Shown piece by piece: positions 29,301-30,403 of a stretch of 64,000 nucleotides of DNA. A program made the translations under genes and the position numbers. Origin of the DNA: Micromonospora musae (GTDB lineage: Bacteria > Actinomycetota > Actinomycetes > Mycobacteriales > Micromonosporaceae); assembly GCF_003626635.1 (NCBI RefSeq), contig NZ_RAZT01000004.1, positions 434,001-498,000 on the forward strand, written 5' to 3'. The notes beneath the pieces are model-generated. The model made no database searches. It saw only the letters and a program-made list of their open reading frames with translations, and had not been told where the DNA came from. Each line of letters starts with the position of its first letter. The stretch's first letter is position 1.

Positions 29301-29981
29301 GCCGAAGAGCTTGTTGAAGATCGCGCCACCGCCGGCGCCCAGGACCATGCCGACCACGCCGATCCAGGCGCCGATCTCGGCGGCCTTCCCGGTCTGGTCC
29401 CAGTTCCAGCCCTTCTGGTTGCCCTCCGAGATCATGATGCTCTGCGCGATGATGTCCATGAGGACCTGGAGGCCGACGCCCATCGCCTGGCTCATCGCCA
29501 CCGCGTAGATGAGCTTGGCCAGCCATCGGGCGATCATCAGCTTCTCGACCAGCAGGCGCATGGCGAGCTTCTCGAGGACGCCGGGCACGAGCCAGGCGAT
29601 CGCGAGCGCGATGGCGACCTCGATCATCAGCTGGATGACCGAGAGGAAGATCATCAGCTTGGCGTACTCGACCTGGTTCGCGGTCTTGTCCAGCTCGTCG
29701 CCCATCCGCCGGACGTACCGTGACGCGACGCCCAGGAAGCCGTCCTCGGAGAGGAAGCCCTCCATCGACTCGACGAAGGCCTGCTCGGACTTGCCCATCA
29801 CGCCGTCGCGGATGTTGTTCACCCCGGTGATGAGCAGCGGCACGACGCGTTCGATGCCGTCGGCGGTGTCGCCGAACGCCTCCGCGATCGCGCGCACCTT
29901 GTCGGGGTTGGTGGCCGGGAACTCCTCGCCCGAGAGCCACTTGAGGAAGGCGGCGGCCTCGTCCGACATCTCGATGTCCAC
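1..29981 (-). CDS. Giant multidomain ESX-linked toxin-like protein, 3' end outside window (at least 9,993 aa)
   Basis: One uninterrupted minus-strand frame runs from 29981 to the window edge. I followed the translation throughout and it reads as normal protein (Trp/Tyr/Phe-containing globular blocks between Pro/Thr/Ser linkers), not GC-driven shadow. Start: GTG at 29981, about 10 nt after AGGAGG; an in-frame GTG at 29990 sits too close to that site. N to C order seen: CpnT-like helical domain (1-230), low-complexity linker (230-860), papain-fold module (about 860-985), PT-rich linker, beta-rich block (about 1360-3000), degenerate papain-fold module, tandem repeats, metzincin-like module 1 (HExxH at 3987), papain-fold module 3 (C4488/H4577/D4592), glycosyltransferase-like module (DXD 4974-4976), papain-fold-like module 4 (C5549/H5616/E5632), metzincin-like module 2 (HExxH at 7001), a second beta-rich block to the edge. 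It is the last recognisable gene of the ESX operon. Function as a secreted or surface multi-effector toxin is inferred; the true C-terminus is unseen. Confidence 0.9.
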   Translation of the reverse strand, partial: MDIEMSDEAAAFLKWLSGEEFPATNPDKVRAIAEAFGDTADGIERVVPLLITGVNNIRDGVMGKSEQAFVESMEGFLSEDGFLGVASRYVRRMGDELDKTANQVEYAKLMIFLSVIQLMIEVAIALAIAWLVPGVLEKLAMRLLVEKLMIARWLAKLIYAVAMSQAMGVGLQVLMDIIAQSIMISEGNQKGWNWDQTGKAAEIGAWIGVVGMVLGAGGGAIFNKLFGKGNVPIPPPGKGAADDLPTPAPIKDDGPLPPPVKQPVIETVVKESDNAPTYSGSKNDPDAPPPYTKKDPDAPPPYRKHDPAAGHQSLAGETLHEGATEVVGEGTYGAMTGEGWEWSSTPATFVSGALSGLLSGLGTIAGTHLRMETHGPGGGIGAGSSGDGPPVGGPPIPVDPPPSYDEATAPPSTTPGSAGGTGGASGGGGSTGGAGSNGAGSNGAASNGAGSNGAGSNGAASNGAGSNGAASNGGNTSGTGTGGAEGGARPGGDDSDDGPTRVTPPPYADPPSVDQQHPGDGPTDANGPNSPTRDVSDGSTNSDSGSSTTPDEEGLYIPPPITVVPVEFGPFDTIDTTDTSGVSDTSGTADTTGQGDGTSVDSGPPAAGGTWSGTPAAGPAAPSPAGGPGTTGATGPGATSTTGPGTTGTTTTGPGTTTSGTTTTGSGSTGTGSGTAANGPAASTGTTSQPTPIRDNGTGGPPNGSGAGNGPSRVDDPFRTSAGVPTPTATDQTGANNPFRVAAEVPAPASTDGLGSNNPYRDSVETPAPAPTDGLGSNNPYRDSGDAPAPAPGGPASPTPATSLDETGGRRAESTRRDTPPGSESDGPRRVPSQVPQFGDQPAVRLDRDGVEQLVDEVADRVRPQSGNPDGQPDPELCVDQLIAIQQSVFTQRAPIARAGRSTDDLKVGTGHVADRLGGGATWRPISSWTDVERAVEQAGPGSMALVLWQQPSGIGHAFALYHTTDLSEPLQWLEPQQPKGSRLVTRDDLGSAIAARVLVLDPTGREIPLTEQPPAHGPDAGKPAPVVLPTGPESESVARAIVDAPTDHRYGALFRRGRRSPTPPAAPPTPETSVSEASTYSADQPRESEENLTPAPVTVAPVLTSAVPDTVAVPPTVTSMAAELTAVTPTPGTPPPAGPASFVEPAATSTTAPAVPPTDGPVSEPTTPVPPPASVTPAPAAPGRGPETTGPLAAVEGEHVPPLPPGLRPGVRFAVDLPVEPVNPLARAGLDPEAVDELTERARRAVDGGPQNLAAEPSSAPPATPAVTTEPPAGPASTAETPTDVVDPPADPASVVDTPTNVTDPPAEPGSTPESVVDTPTNVTDPPAEPGSTPGSTPGSTPESPAEPVNPPEDVPQPPWYIEHGATGAMSIQSAGYADPGRVAAQIVAALPDGAPNATVTESESLRNGVRARLTALLGIDGHTPPAANRPDESPVSAAALVDLASADANTDRWDKLLREGWTEVIDGRLVWIKPRLHAAKPVPARPAQGNKFEVAFNSTASSSARDQKKPGELSTGPDLILKLPRKFQLMPIGLPLEAEYANSHSVSSSDRVISGRKLFFNGGPSYASGLAVDVFVDGRRWGDTRELDPDDGLLVVKFPEQYVGRDQRPRTGATVDPDQAAKPGPATAHDVLTAIDYTPAVAALHRQLRDHDLPAQTVATVSQHVTQQLLNERTARGRSRWLLNGGDMSEQLTAPIGTGKEFRGYVTVELVVRRLQRLGETDGVSVRDDLGAAQGDSETRSGSYSFGFAPRVVPSGLTATAAGNDRGGLGPNVGMEWGKSVSQDVGGGAMNHTILVRSAEHARYAADVSVNVKVDSSTHRIPWFDARVMAEFGVPTTDAEAFERQHHGKPLPPAPAQPHWYGAVVPTVTPTAPVTAEEATNRLGAPRRNAPQVRAPFRPDQAADREPLLMAARQGDGPGTTNHLPGGERVMPQVLTALRDTVGRVRELRNRLGMDDLTPGTDSWGEVRRLASIRYGLPALEADPARVRAGIFTTFDIDGERYKVLVTAHPREWIGSSTYPMPVNNRAMSTAKVSAGVTNKQRLHGGLSANASFGYDKSVRGQLAGLHVDGSYERSTERGHSRTLKSYRRTETTKDVVQHDYNLVYEVTVWPDDGAPTRWLIDGPDVQQHVVVPVEHLPATTPTAAEIAAVGVTVQTHGNRPPPPLPGAVPFEREGVTGVYPRFGELHELPATVARLYGQAHGLAADWHLDPSKWPVELWDAELAVPTKLSANLPALTSSEQRWTIPLGTRDGMTVEAEITASVHDVPHLGTSEAVEIEQYAQAASQFDVAEETEQAVSIGAGGGAYYSGGRRTADDSAASNIGGGYVSAHAATESGRSASSGSGSIDVTRATYKGPVHSYRPELVRFTVTVKGWRGSDPAVVQRWATVDVHNGMEFQVPNRMAHELGLPGTVPLADSPAPRRELDPQLGRAASHVERLQTDDPPLQLILDTLTERGVLPPADSGPPPMLRKALTKTFSLDALEVEAFELFGSGVQEWFVVPGTLLGTGYLFVRVSASLGTVTSDRPRPEVNLTLRGQGFDSTEESESSGWSAKVGFVGRGRGAGAAGVGGGTGRVDYDWSSSREHGEEHATKDIFRYGTSGSHELTNQVHFTVEMRYTHQMPLQLQVVGNAVRSLLMPLTTGFPTLRALIDPQRNAWEMVDPRPQAGSVRRLLPAFLTGPADNNSQRWEPLLADDEPISTQTWSESPPRDVGLNDLVSTDPTFIPIALPITEQLGRDLIRALEPGGSQTQLSAKVAPTNLLGQLVFRHLLGLTGFALGDVLVDPGQFIAETNLRPRIQQLLDHRYRVPGTDVRLGIVLTDVAQLLDENGMPVNPTEKARRYTQEETKPVVESGSSRGWDAGVTVDAAAVPGGKTRSAGARLGGKAGSHSGEKFTAELAEIAERNTEYKAPHTFYQYGLTLVVHLADGRTVTVPSPEGLYGQSQRSPEALLGPDDPRRDGLVVNGRMLTAARLLQATDRAVEQAGPDADELTVLGALAGQLYPAGVRPLPDAEHLVTGERPEPDDFSTVEHWSHTPSWDAVSEAVRRSGPGSTALVLDTDGDGNERGLAVYHTADGRILWTDPHETGDAWLTPDPDGASDGRIPVERDPRNARVLLIDPSGGTIENRRLVPEEFTRRPAQEPPPAPATDLVPPGPPAPATDVVPPGPATPTPADVAPSESDAPAPGTLPPPAPGTVADTTASTPETVVPPEPGTSAPESGTSPESDSDSVTPGTILPEDAEGARRRDQDRAARSRAFLGPLPHPLSPPPEQRSAVTVHPSLSPTPPATDGSTPASAPGDRRPPLPHPAPAQPSPPPPPTASGSTTDASTAAPDPQAASGSTTDASTAAPDPQAASGSTTDASTAAPDPQAASGPATDASTAAPDPQAASGSTTDASTAAPDPQAASGPATDAGAAAPDAEAAPSGPILWTDPVELHEAGLLDIVAGPDGSVLSGSELAQHVREARSAHGEDPAPDRGAAVATRTIRWIRDQARAATTDSAMAALLGTGPATNPRPLTVEVELGLQPVPTGETTADRTAREAREADLVAWLTSQVNLQLTLGLTRWSQRQSDAPAIPRTRVRFSVVREAAATNGAPAVDRVRLRAVEQVPATAKPRTSRGQRALIGGGRTIEVRRDPSTGQPAEEAGAAIDALAVEVAAAAVGRHRFAGSVEPIGAAPQLPAPQVRLVGRYDELDGHPDDGVGDALTVYQRFQRSLEAEVNRRIAELTGEQATAAQVSEVVSRIGYSYGARPVAGAEPGQRHPQPVDVEYTLPPAPPPVDDQQRPRMDYLSSWRLSPASTAGPGWWRADSAVPDVDQILAELPESAFRLVSAESAEAGESRGNPELLDYYRADVRYDVARVAVEETGPSGGPATSQPVRIFRTRIHLLPAEGVADADVESFMAHARAAIAQEINGRFRFPDGDQFHLVVEFTDTADAAHHVIQVPKTGSMTSGIWPVTVLRPAEADPEVAPPDPQEDTQRIRDSVLHEVMHLLGLPDEYLAAGAAEGVHSTASVFRNAYRDPPTWRSPRRPDLPSALMQDVSRAGGPDIIAARYLWELAYIQESSTVAPLTSVRRSDETVEVVAAPVDTWSDGALHSALLDRMPDEHSADTNARMAQNLRYERDATDAVLSRPGEWVWGRNFVMLPATAAARIVDGERFLLRAESTEFDEVPPGYEVAIVDSYSWVVGDSDAELRFVVPSRLPITFVERPADGWSHFVQSDQLTAAEPDDAALTGENDPAEFAPPAPDDPDAIPDFDGSGLVVDLSDLVLEASDSPDPASHRPPLPPRPEAARDSSTSTPEVGRTDREQPTELANDLRTLLKAVNNPFRLPFAHRRAVDGPHDVLSASLDRLTAEPLDPAWREQLPAVRQQLDVLAQTLRSAATTDPDLRTGIPELDVLVGDLVRRIDEIAPEPALIDLGDPDNAPESVVDPDAGRAGRGAGPATGGGRGPGGGPARVIPSRFADDAAARAAYPWLALVNPSRSDTNCVLTVIVSDMNAAEGRNSSWQAPPELAQPEEHLLNYQRQRLGLPDDAAPPVYRTEVGAVRAAMAAAPPGTRGVLLVRDPVTAAGLGGTSHAFNVLRDETGVVFLDGQHGGLARMPAYVGELLFLPLSGDVARPEGAATVDPAELSGTAGTLGNGENRDDAQRHDTGGDGRTPSGPVPGSSGSGPGTRRGTSGSLRPTLPPLVVPPVPVRAGSLLPPVDGPAAALLNELYAWEQPPPPPHPTDRVLGPDLLGLLEPAPMPDFLADGFSYDQLYTDQLYAFFDFLDMTQPDRVAGYQVRPEDLPAYPETVWQDVRAPNPQEGTPDRRRWAPNTSRLPEELRRLPDVIELPLMGHAIWFGGPLTGTAATDDFRRNIEAFARRTGRAGFRTNLFTDVTRAEFLAAARMPEFRSVEETENDRLDAVRDMLVWAQRHNIRLINVHEVFHAELGLPIQRFLLAELNKQHGRGYAAAADIVKVLLPVLFGGWPTDGDNSLSRAVLHFDDGTSTPAWLDEVMTLFQEDGYAVHAQPDRQLVGNSSLFSSRGHPFFRRYLERLEENYGKTQRTLLPVPDDERRDAAETWVRQPALRPRRHSVMSRTGPDNLARLSQDVGHRRPFPDLPHLRQLRMGAANSWMSRRPFDPQRAYLPDEVPEVLARVTATLVRGLHNREGDLHLTGVAPVVNGLPDPAAAWEAVVEYILETPELADRVRTVTDRTLVPPEQADGPVDVDVLDLPPVVRQRLGLVEEPGQDPPGSWRLAELSRPVTVAPRRTGNTPLTALGSATTPRRPRFLDSPPITPDTPRRSGRPAGLAPPSPASPLLPRSPRSPRWLAAPDSGTTPSPDGFARRDFADQLVTDLSALSLGESRDRRQHLEAVQDATRWWDEATSEGRLDGLFAAVRNIEALLGLGASDDRPPLLSPEETATVLVGVHTAADGNLAATSARRRDRVGMAADQLTVLLDRLSDLRTPAPEVAHHLLQAQRHAADLRSTLHTAADRAGAVLPASPGADSPRGAAHGLVDPPTRRYPGMTPDGPEVAADPSAEVSQAVRTAVTALPEWDGTSADCAPRVRGLLTALGARNRERDDQSGQRDVDTIAGQLGGRFRDSDLERLAELRPGGVTAVWVSIPNDLMHVVLVERLDEDRFVQVETQPRQGNTFTAFRLDDRLSGREPLPAVFGGTVQLVLDENGELGQFQPASTGSTAEDPPSTATLDDFPGPPQSALTTEPLHPKPSWTRELAGGVRLLPPPPEGAVTAADLEAAAARLTAPPGATVVAAVLPSLDMDPPHFATTGQTGLVEVSELLDDLIPSSTDQVLLLYLHDADLNRSATAARDLQAVIDDRRRRGEPVPAAVLVSAPAAPSVWDWVGWRSGPRWILHGSLYEDLPTALTMARSTTPPPIDLHAEVRARLRGEPNRYGYTDASLAARLAAEQGLDDGEYPVLPTYSATLPLAAPDRGPFGSRVRVPIGDAEHPAERLQRVRDWLRLGVLRPVPGPGERTVEVQLPDGLHGGTVTLPRSGRDPEQHLVVLAPKFLTVPDAEGQPVRHELDLWVNEHADGQLVATEAHAAVRALLLDSIPPDSLGRVRVETGLLNDQTVDGHPPGTLLRSTADGEWITAEQYVQSMLPPTGDGQDRPIVVLPYPPGDIAWPETPFHQALEQHAIVVSQRREQRRVEGRETDQHWAARQGGNAVWTNREQRGVAQIRRSSLATLLTDLTGGRRPGGRAYSGEAAVHALAQAETPVAAEVLTAARRAFDTAPVPVTDQPRWLPLPATLGQAGARTAEGWLRHQELAVLYPDERYVQTRIAVPGRYVRDVSVEFANGQRRSYQLVDLAAIVADRPRVRAYANGNLRLETAGAGRQNPPTPAPPGYVDPPAYEPPPAGTPQAGRPAESPARSQVAPTPGGDRDRQARERETLGSLPHPLPGAPAQSPPDGDVLTELAAPPPPLTRQLRPFGSRPASSVNTLRTAGLARIVEPTDATAPLFGEALRDKLDELPPDDPSADLPSDGAPTQKTVDWIRARAEVATSDAALNRLWPGGPKADERLAFDLTIAAHGDPATLETLGEWLTAVLNREANLRLVRWAQRNGHATVPQARVSFTLQPPATWSKQSDWVKLAYRREAVAPPKPRTLTGQRESLVRARQLDLPWPPPGGAESVRAVAREIAAEVAPLAVTADRSAARPPRIELLGQYDESLGNEDAARAARDEVRQAFVVELHDAVRQALTNDAADRAAMAAVNRLHDARDADDPPPDADEIAAAAAAGRAGHPPPTTESVTRIVERVVATGMRAAPQGTTAPGSAPQPSPVVIKFVPPGLPPAIYDPAGPVPDLLSAWNTSSALVGEDGWWRAGSPAAGLDTVVSALPRESFRTVDTEVRDVTDPIRGDGMLSWSGSTVRYDAARVLVEQHDPDGALLSSTPVRVLRLRLHLKPQSGVSWSDVTKLQRHAEQAVRRLNERLNLPGGDQLHVQVVFTAEDWAHHVIAVPKSLPGSANADSGNWPVSLLAGDDPAATEKLVQDVLLHEMLHLLGLYDEYPSLPGTGPEQRRIFGVPRRSAAAHPSATTYQDSAVERAPARTDSPALMGYLPNSRSELIAVRYLTRIWQTQENQVVPPVTTVRRVGAHVTSVVAPGAKVPSIGAPWPASSQIWGPEASGAAMASTPPPAPVLAEPPASIPDTLNVPPDSRSTVPERRTTVRFDTPIDSRSDTTSETSAREGDVRRTGAADPPAPRRRRVLRKPNPRPAANPRAAGPRHVPDRRAHTPALTSLEPTRRTRTDPGQVTPLSATTSQPWQVRQRLATMSAADLRTYRRWADEVIAERQRQPGVPATVGTLAPVRRTELVDRVVDLLRTNDHLERHETERLAGDLIDRFLREGPAPLPAPPFRRDLDSTFVFDPGTIELSWANRAELDAYVRSIAAESARRADEGLPPLRLHVEVGPGQSGRLVDRLVEQVLPALPGSDGTRRGPGRRIADSRAAGLTATLQELLARHAGPGSEVALTSRVVTTPLPGAGPFGRGPARDWARIWVGVPAGEPGRLGGAGEPGRDGLGDQRWDPWTPEETVATEPSRARTDGPPSGGRRRGRRARQVTARGTTGSRGGAPRTPRPAARPTVTDSPRQGGSAQPPADATRSAASALPAASTLAPADADGALNAYQAFRTNALPALTGPVAEPPVADALAWSTRPGALARPTADVLDNFGLRAVVSQENSIFAAIAATLTHYQLPGGDLLTRQPPDAWPATIAGMILAELRGDETPGPRIGLDHTDQATVREVTTWIGNGLPSDQVPGAILAALHLDDGAEGKLQAMLTLTANLIERPIAMVFPNGETILSGPTDQGRGAVLLVATDDGELLATAPRSGAPALLRADADQVLVTQDPGAAGHLPSDVASFGVLHLFLQSVLGDGAEVPLPAPDTAAASLPEALAGTAPATGSTLADLLSRTRAAAAASTPPPAPDPASWAVLPRDSTTVNRLTDFQAARLAEAGAGAVWTPPGPDAFFEALLQAAAHGQPGLAGLAGWTAPALRHALATLLQADLAATGGTTAPLLGLSPQVLGARRDNVLQWIRSLATPGADLPAHTPRRIAQVLAQVLGVRVELVHPGGVQVVPRNSTAALDLTDAPVLRLVVTADGHVMPTVPASDRHDAIRRPADVEGDPADAAPKPDENSPEASGSEPATVRAPRPDSIVHTIGIPHRTLPYLDEVVDRIVAAVQARGVQVPENDRTVLASRLLSNYRELVGGGHLVQIGTVELLVRLDPTDAALAPDPGYAQPARPAIDDWDAEDEGSTGTNEKGKGRADAIDPKKIYHANQATTGGFNTGGTSHTNSGQAGALRAGLGFGVGVGIAPGLLQVVRFGVSVAGTANKVDRSTTNVKDAESGRVEDNRIDSTLVSYTPNWTLRVRDDASPSVPWARRDTAPAWADLPPEWSSAAEHPTGQEPMEVWIPDHYLEDGKPQVVAAPPTDDRLRAEFEARQQRIPDTYSATGLTGLPELYHQIVNGLREMGLELAADGPERRELRQTLWKLGINLDAAINDREEGYPITLHDKHGNVVAQLNVHTSRVPGTARRQGATSAKSHIERVSTAIIAHSGNSGLANQSELRASGELNLVPLPGLVLGPNVGFGWSWTNQDAINAGRTGIWVHVSRYTGPTAAYQEDLRHDVELSASSRPDAEPRRITGVTGTAMLRLPVVEAFTHRYPVDLTSFRQPLPPGTSAVPYAPGLIDDGSTPASELHDAILPHHVARGRGIGMGLAKVDDHVAAQLRRQILAELRRTGYVPHRSRHPFAKNPKLGTDVHIGRNSRFANLSDVNKFVSSNAFSAYYDQLHQDGFSFTLRGDPKDGRLRQARVTLEATQDPAELGRLGENNNSAHLQRRTNEYHLVNLSIGGSAASYSASGSRTFSVGPRFSAGVRLMQTWGIGLEYAYTKGASQTAGRVLNEPQLLEYPGASNEYRLPSRFRARVEYDHWTRRRGPDGAARRFRGGGRTWNSGTVDGASTVHLIPAINTQHLETVPTGEPTDPSVMEQAVVYYIDATGLLRAARDLQPTLTGPGRPGDEDVANFVSTVSVRSYLKEILQDEYGSENFFKSGFFGHKQGALGVHGALGPSAFVGATPDKFVAGLIKLFLSQTSHSRSSGHGIKVSGDDKLKVPLSDVDNLSSIAGQSSAWFRLGWNKSKSMSRTGGKEILELSFHRAYAFVSTVDLTVSGVRESHGKFRPTGVDRPDAEHVGERPMVYLLPEPNALEGFGDGRLPVDHGQVMDALRRWKDGNGDPEERLELDARVVRTVLDRLDREAEGLAEDPNRDERAALRLLLDDPTHDALSNRLLELGLTSADELNIPDYLEPGGPVTLGHSGIESLKFHRPAPATDTPTPAGPSRPATTPAPAEAATPDRPTIRPIEILREAIETAAPGLLGAHRTQWTPNKADRSGLELWYRRVVGEKVVMGQLVGGLDMIDGLFSGTRLQPMSEDLLQLHGTTLLLANRVGPLLADVVEIKLNLTLKSRPEIFDFVNRFGIENYSHAHSGQSEGRSKGISYGFSPAKTEFGGAGNTSNTSGAVDANFSGGTSSGVTQSHQSTEEQTVYDWVAHYLARSAVSFDVEVTRLNMPNRPVNNLLTDIYRHVTGHHEPVRRGFDGELVLRLPHSIVEARRLPHSIDEGNLKPLTRLPGDKYIVSARLDDALTVGWDLLGRMFGTEANDATFRSSVTLPPLLSPSHLSNFLHKAVAGGRHKLADDIFLPGHSRTRASLYLVGDLYHLKVLYPIEGSGTGRYAKDQAGTSVSANRSHLRGAVVGGVNQNLPLGVNDAAAPTDPAHSHSGGLNTEQSRVAPRGDGIGQTVNYRYEQHLKQQGRLYAVEMRFKGHLEAERVEEGVESIPNGRFVSDPIVGPVYAQLFGYEVVDLLEQLEGAAESGPATDPSRWPRPDAHTPRHNLDQLFSGALRLGGDRLTVAEQVSRYIRGHARTNQVVLSASVSRQVYERYLVVEEWAIDQLTSHDPAAAERLRQQRGEARYQLMWQMAGIASPPPS
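8680..9350 (-). other. Giant protein: metzincin-like metalloprotease module 2
   Basis: DVLLHEMLHLLGLYDEY gives HExxHxxGxxD with His7001, Glu7002, His7005, Gly7008 and Asp7011, followed by a Met-turn-like SPALMGYLPNS. Upstream blocks (VRYDAARVLVEQ, WAHHVIAVPKSL) are near-parallel to module 1, so the two arose by internal duplication. A peptidase role, on targets or on the giant itself, is inferred. Confidence 0.65.
13050..13370 (-). other. Giant protein: papain-fold-like module 4
   Basis: Cys5549 in TSADCAPRVRGLL, His5616 in PNDLMHVVLVERL and Glu5632 in FVQVETQPRQG keep the Cys ... His ... (D/E)xQ order of the papain-like toxins, with shorter spacing than module 3. Glu replaces Asp. It could also be a related cysteine-peptidase-like fold of the type annotated around single conserved Cys residues in giant actinobacterial proteins. 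Confidence 0.4.
14900..15520 (-). other. Giant protein: GT-A glycosyltransferase-like module (TcdA/TcdB or DXD-sugar-binding type)
   Basis: Residues about 4820-5020 contain GHAIWFGGPL (Trp4842), a following NIEAF helix, and YAAAADIVKVLLPVLFGGWPT leading directly to the acidic DGDN (Asp4974-Gly-Asp4976). The order IWxGG ... AxxDxxxxxxLxxxGG ... DXD is that of glycosyltransferases of the large clostridial toxin / DXD sugar-binding families, which transfer sugar from nucleotide-sugars with a metal held by DXD. The family call is by motif only; substrate is unknown. Confidence 0.55.
16140..16560 (-). other. Giant protein: papain-fold (Tox-PL) module 3, canonical triad
   Basis: Cys4488 in SDTNCVLTVIV, His4577 in GGTSHAFNVL and Asp4592 in VFLDGQHGG. 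The NC, SHAFN and DGQ motifs are those of the protein-glutamine deamidase / Tox-PL papain-like toxin family, so this copy looks catalytically complete. It is followed by a Pro/Gly/Ser/Thr-rich linker and then the glycosyltransferase-like module. Confidence 0.75.
17700..18470 (-). other. Giant protein: metzincin-like metalloprotease module 1
   Basis: SVLHEVMHLLGLPDEY gives HExxHxxGxxD with His3987, Glu3988, His3991, Gly3994 and Asp3997; the third zinc ligand would be Asp, as in snapalysin-type (M7) enzymes. A Met-turn-like PSALMQDVS follows about 45 residues later. The preceding 130 residues (VRYDVARVAVEE, HAAHHVIQVPK) match module 2 closely by eye. Confidence 0.65.
19762..20016 (-). repeat. 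Five 51-bp tandem repeats coding a 17-residue linker unit
   Basis: Five consecutive units begin at 19762, 19813, 19864, 19915 and 19966 and code for DPQAASGSTTDASTAAP, with one unit reading PATDAS. A degenerate 54-nt copy precedes them at about 19708. They lie in the giant gene between the degenerate papain module and metzincin module 1. High identity implies recent expansion. Confidence 0.9.
20520..20900 (-). other. Giant protein: degenerate papain-fold module 2
   Basis: The segment AVSEAVRRSGPGSTALVL then NERGLAVYHT and ILWTDPHETGD aligns by eye with module 1, but the His position is replaced (GHA becomes RGL) and no matching Cys is visible upstream. It looks like a decayed or structural copy; only the final Asp region is kept. 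Confidence 0.45.
20900..25900 (-). other. Giant protein: first beta-rich block
   Basis: Residues about 1360-3030 are globular, rich in Gly/Ser-flanked beta-strand patterns (LFFNGGPSYASGLAVDVFVDG, SIGAGGGAYYSGG, GSYSFGFAPRVVPSG) with periodic SxS(S/D) turns. It sits between papain modules 1 and 2. No catalytic motif was recognised; a scaffold, adhesin-like or translocation role is an inference. Confidence 0.45.
25960..26140 (-). repeat. Imperfect repeats coding PPAEPGSTPESVVDTPTNVTD units
   Basis: Inside the giant gene a short gggtcgacccg unit is repeated next to two to three copies of a roughly 60-bp unit (ggatcggtgacgttcgtcgg core). They code for a Pro/Thr/Glu-rich linker before the first beta-rich block. 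Confidence 0.7.
27000..27440 (-). other. Giant protein: papain-fold (Tox-PL / glutamine deamidase-like) module 1
   Basis: Cys878 in PELCVDQL, His957 in GIGHAFALYHT and Glu975 in QWLEPQQ have the order and spacing of the Cys-His-Asp triad of the papain-fold toxin (Tox-PL) family, which deamidates glutamines or cleaves peptides. The third residue is Glu where Asp is usual, so activity is uncertain. The spacer motif before His (ERAVEQAGPGSMALVLW) recurs in module 2. Confidence 0.6.
27631..27800 (-). repeat. Three 63-bp repeats coding NNP(Y/F)R units
   Basis: The core gttgttcg recurs at 27645, 27708 and 27771, exactly 63 bp apart, giving 21-residue repeats with Asn-Asn-Pro-Tyr/Phe-Arg cores in the giant protein linker. 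The first two are nearly identical; the third has diverged (Phe for Tyr). Confidence 0.8.
28564..28683 (-). repeat. Eight 15-bp tandem repeats coding Ser-Asn-Gly-Ala-(Gly/Ala)
   Basis: Plus-strand unit ccgttcgagcccgcg alternates with ccgttcgaagctgcg in eight consecutive copies inside the giant gene's linker. All copies are a multiple of three, so copy number can vary without frameshift. Confidence 0.9.
29290..29981 (-). other. Giant protein: N-terminal CpnT-like / WXG100-like helical domain
   Basis: Residues 1-230. The sequence is alpha-helical, begins DIEMSDEAAAFLKWL, and has hydrophobic helices around residues 105-135 (IQLMIEVAIALAIAWLVPG) and 205-225 (IGAWIGVVGMVLGAGGG). This arrangement is seen at the N-terminus of many actinobacterial ESX-associated toxins and resembles the N-terminal domain class named after M. 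tuberculosis CpnT, which targets the protein to type VII secretion. Assignment is by overall pattern; no profile search was possible. Confidence 0.65.
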
Positions 29982-30010
29982 GGCCGTCACACCTCCTCGT
30001 CATTGAGGGA

Positions 30011-30042
30011 GGGGCCACACCGCCACTGTGCGGTGTGGCCCC
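30011..30042 (-). promoter_or_regulatory. 13-bp perfect stem-loop between the 108-aa gene and the giant gene
   Basis: ggggccacaccgc pairs perfectly with gcggtgtggcccc around a 6-nt loop. It ends 29 bases before the giant gene's GTG, just upstream of its Shine-Dalgarno site. No U-tract follows, so it may be an attenuator, an mRNA-stabilising or processing hairpin, or a factor-dependent terminator that limits read-through into the giant gene. Confidence 0.6.
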
Positions 30043-30076
30043 GGAAACTCACTCCGGGCCGACGCTGGCCCGTAAC

Positions 30077-30403
30077 TCAGTGCCGACCGCCACCGTCGCC
30101 CTTCGGCGTCGCGAGGTCGATGTTGGTCTCCTCCACGCGGGACAGTAGCGAACGCAGCGAGTCCACCTTCGAGCCGTCTCCCCGGGAGAGCCGGACGAGG
30201 CCGTCGATGATCGACGTGACCAGCTCGATCTGGGTCTTGAGCCCGTCCTGGATCTGCTTGTCCACCTTGGCGCGGACCCCGCCGGGCGGGTTGTTCAGCT
30301 CGACCACGGAGGCGAAGTTCTTGTTCACCGCGGTCATCTCGCGCTGCGCCGGGGCGAGCTTGCCGCTACGCAGCAGATCGGTGTCGGCTCCGACGCTAGC
30401 CAC
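30077..30403 (-). CDS. Small helical ESX-locus protein of unknown function (108 aa)
   Basis: GTG start at 30403 overlaps the end of the upstream YbaB-like gene by 8 nt (GTGGCTAG), implying translational coupling. The product is predicted mostly alpha-helical (QREMTAVNKNFASVVELNN, KVDKQIQDGLKTQIELVTSI) with no signal peptide or membrane segment and a short Gly-rich tail. Position directly before the giant gene suggests a chaperone-like or co-secreted partner. No family is recognised; it might be a divergent WXG100-type or EspC-like protein, although no WXG motif is visible. Confidence 0.8.
   Translation of the reverse strand: MASVGADTDLLRSGKLAPAQREMTAVNKNFASVVELNNPPGGVRAKVDKQIQDGLKTQIELVTSIIDGLVRLSRGDGSKVDSLRSLLSRVEETNIDLATPKGDGGGRH

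Noticed and set aside
22119..29723. Plus-strand open frame of 2,534 codons opposite the giant gene (similarly 291-4598, 7581-10988 and 11172-14060)
   Set aside because: Composition is Arg/Gly/Val/Asp-rich without domain motifs, as expected from the antisense of high-GC coding DNA. All recognisable domains fall in the minus frame.
1..29981. Giant gene as polyketide or nonribosomal peptide synthase
   Set aside because: Despite the size, no ketosynthase, acyltransferase, condensation, adenylation or carrier-protein motifs occur, and the start matches an ESX toxin domain.
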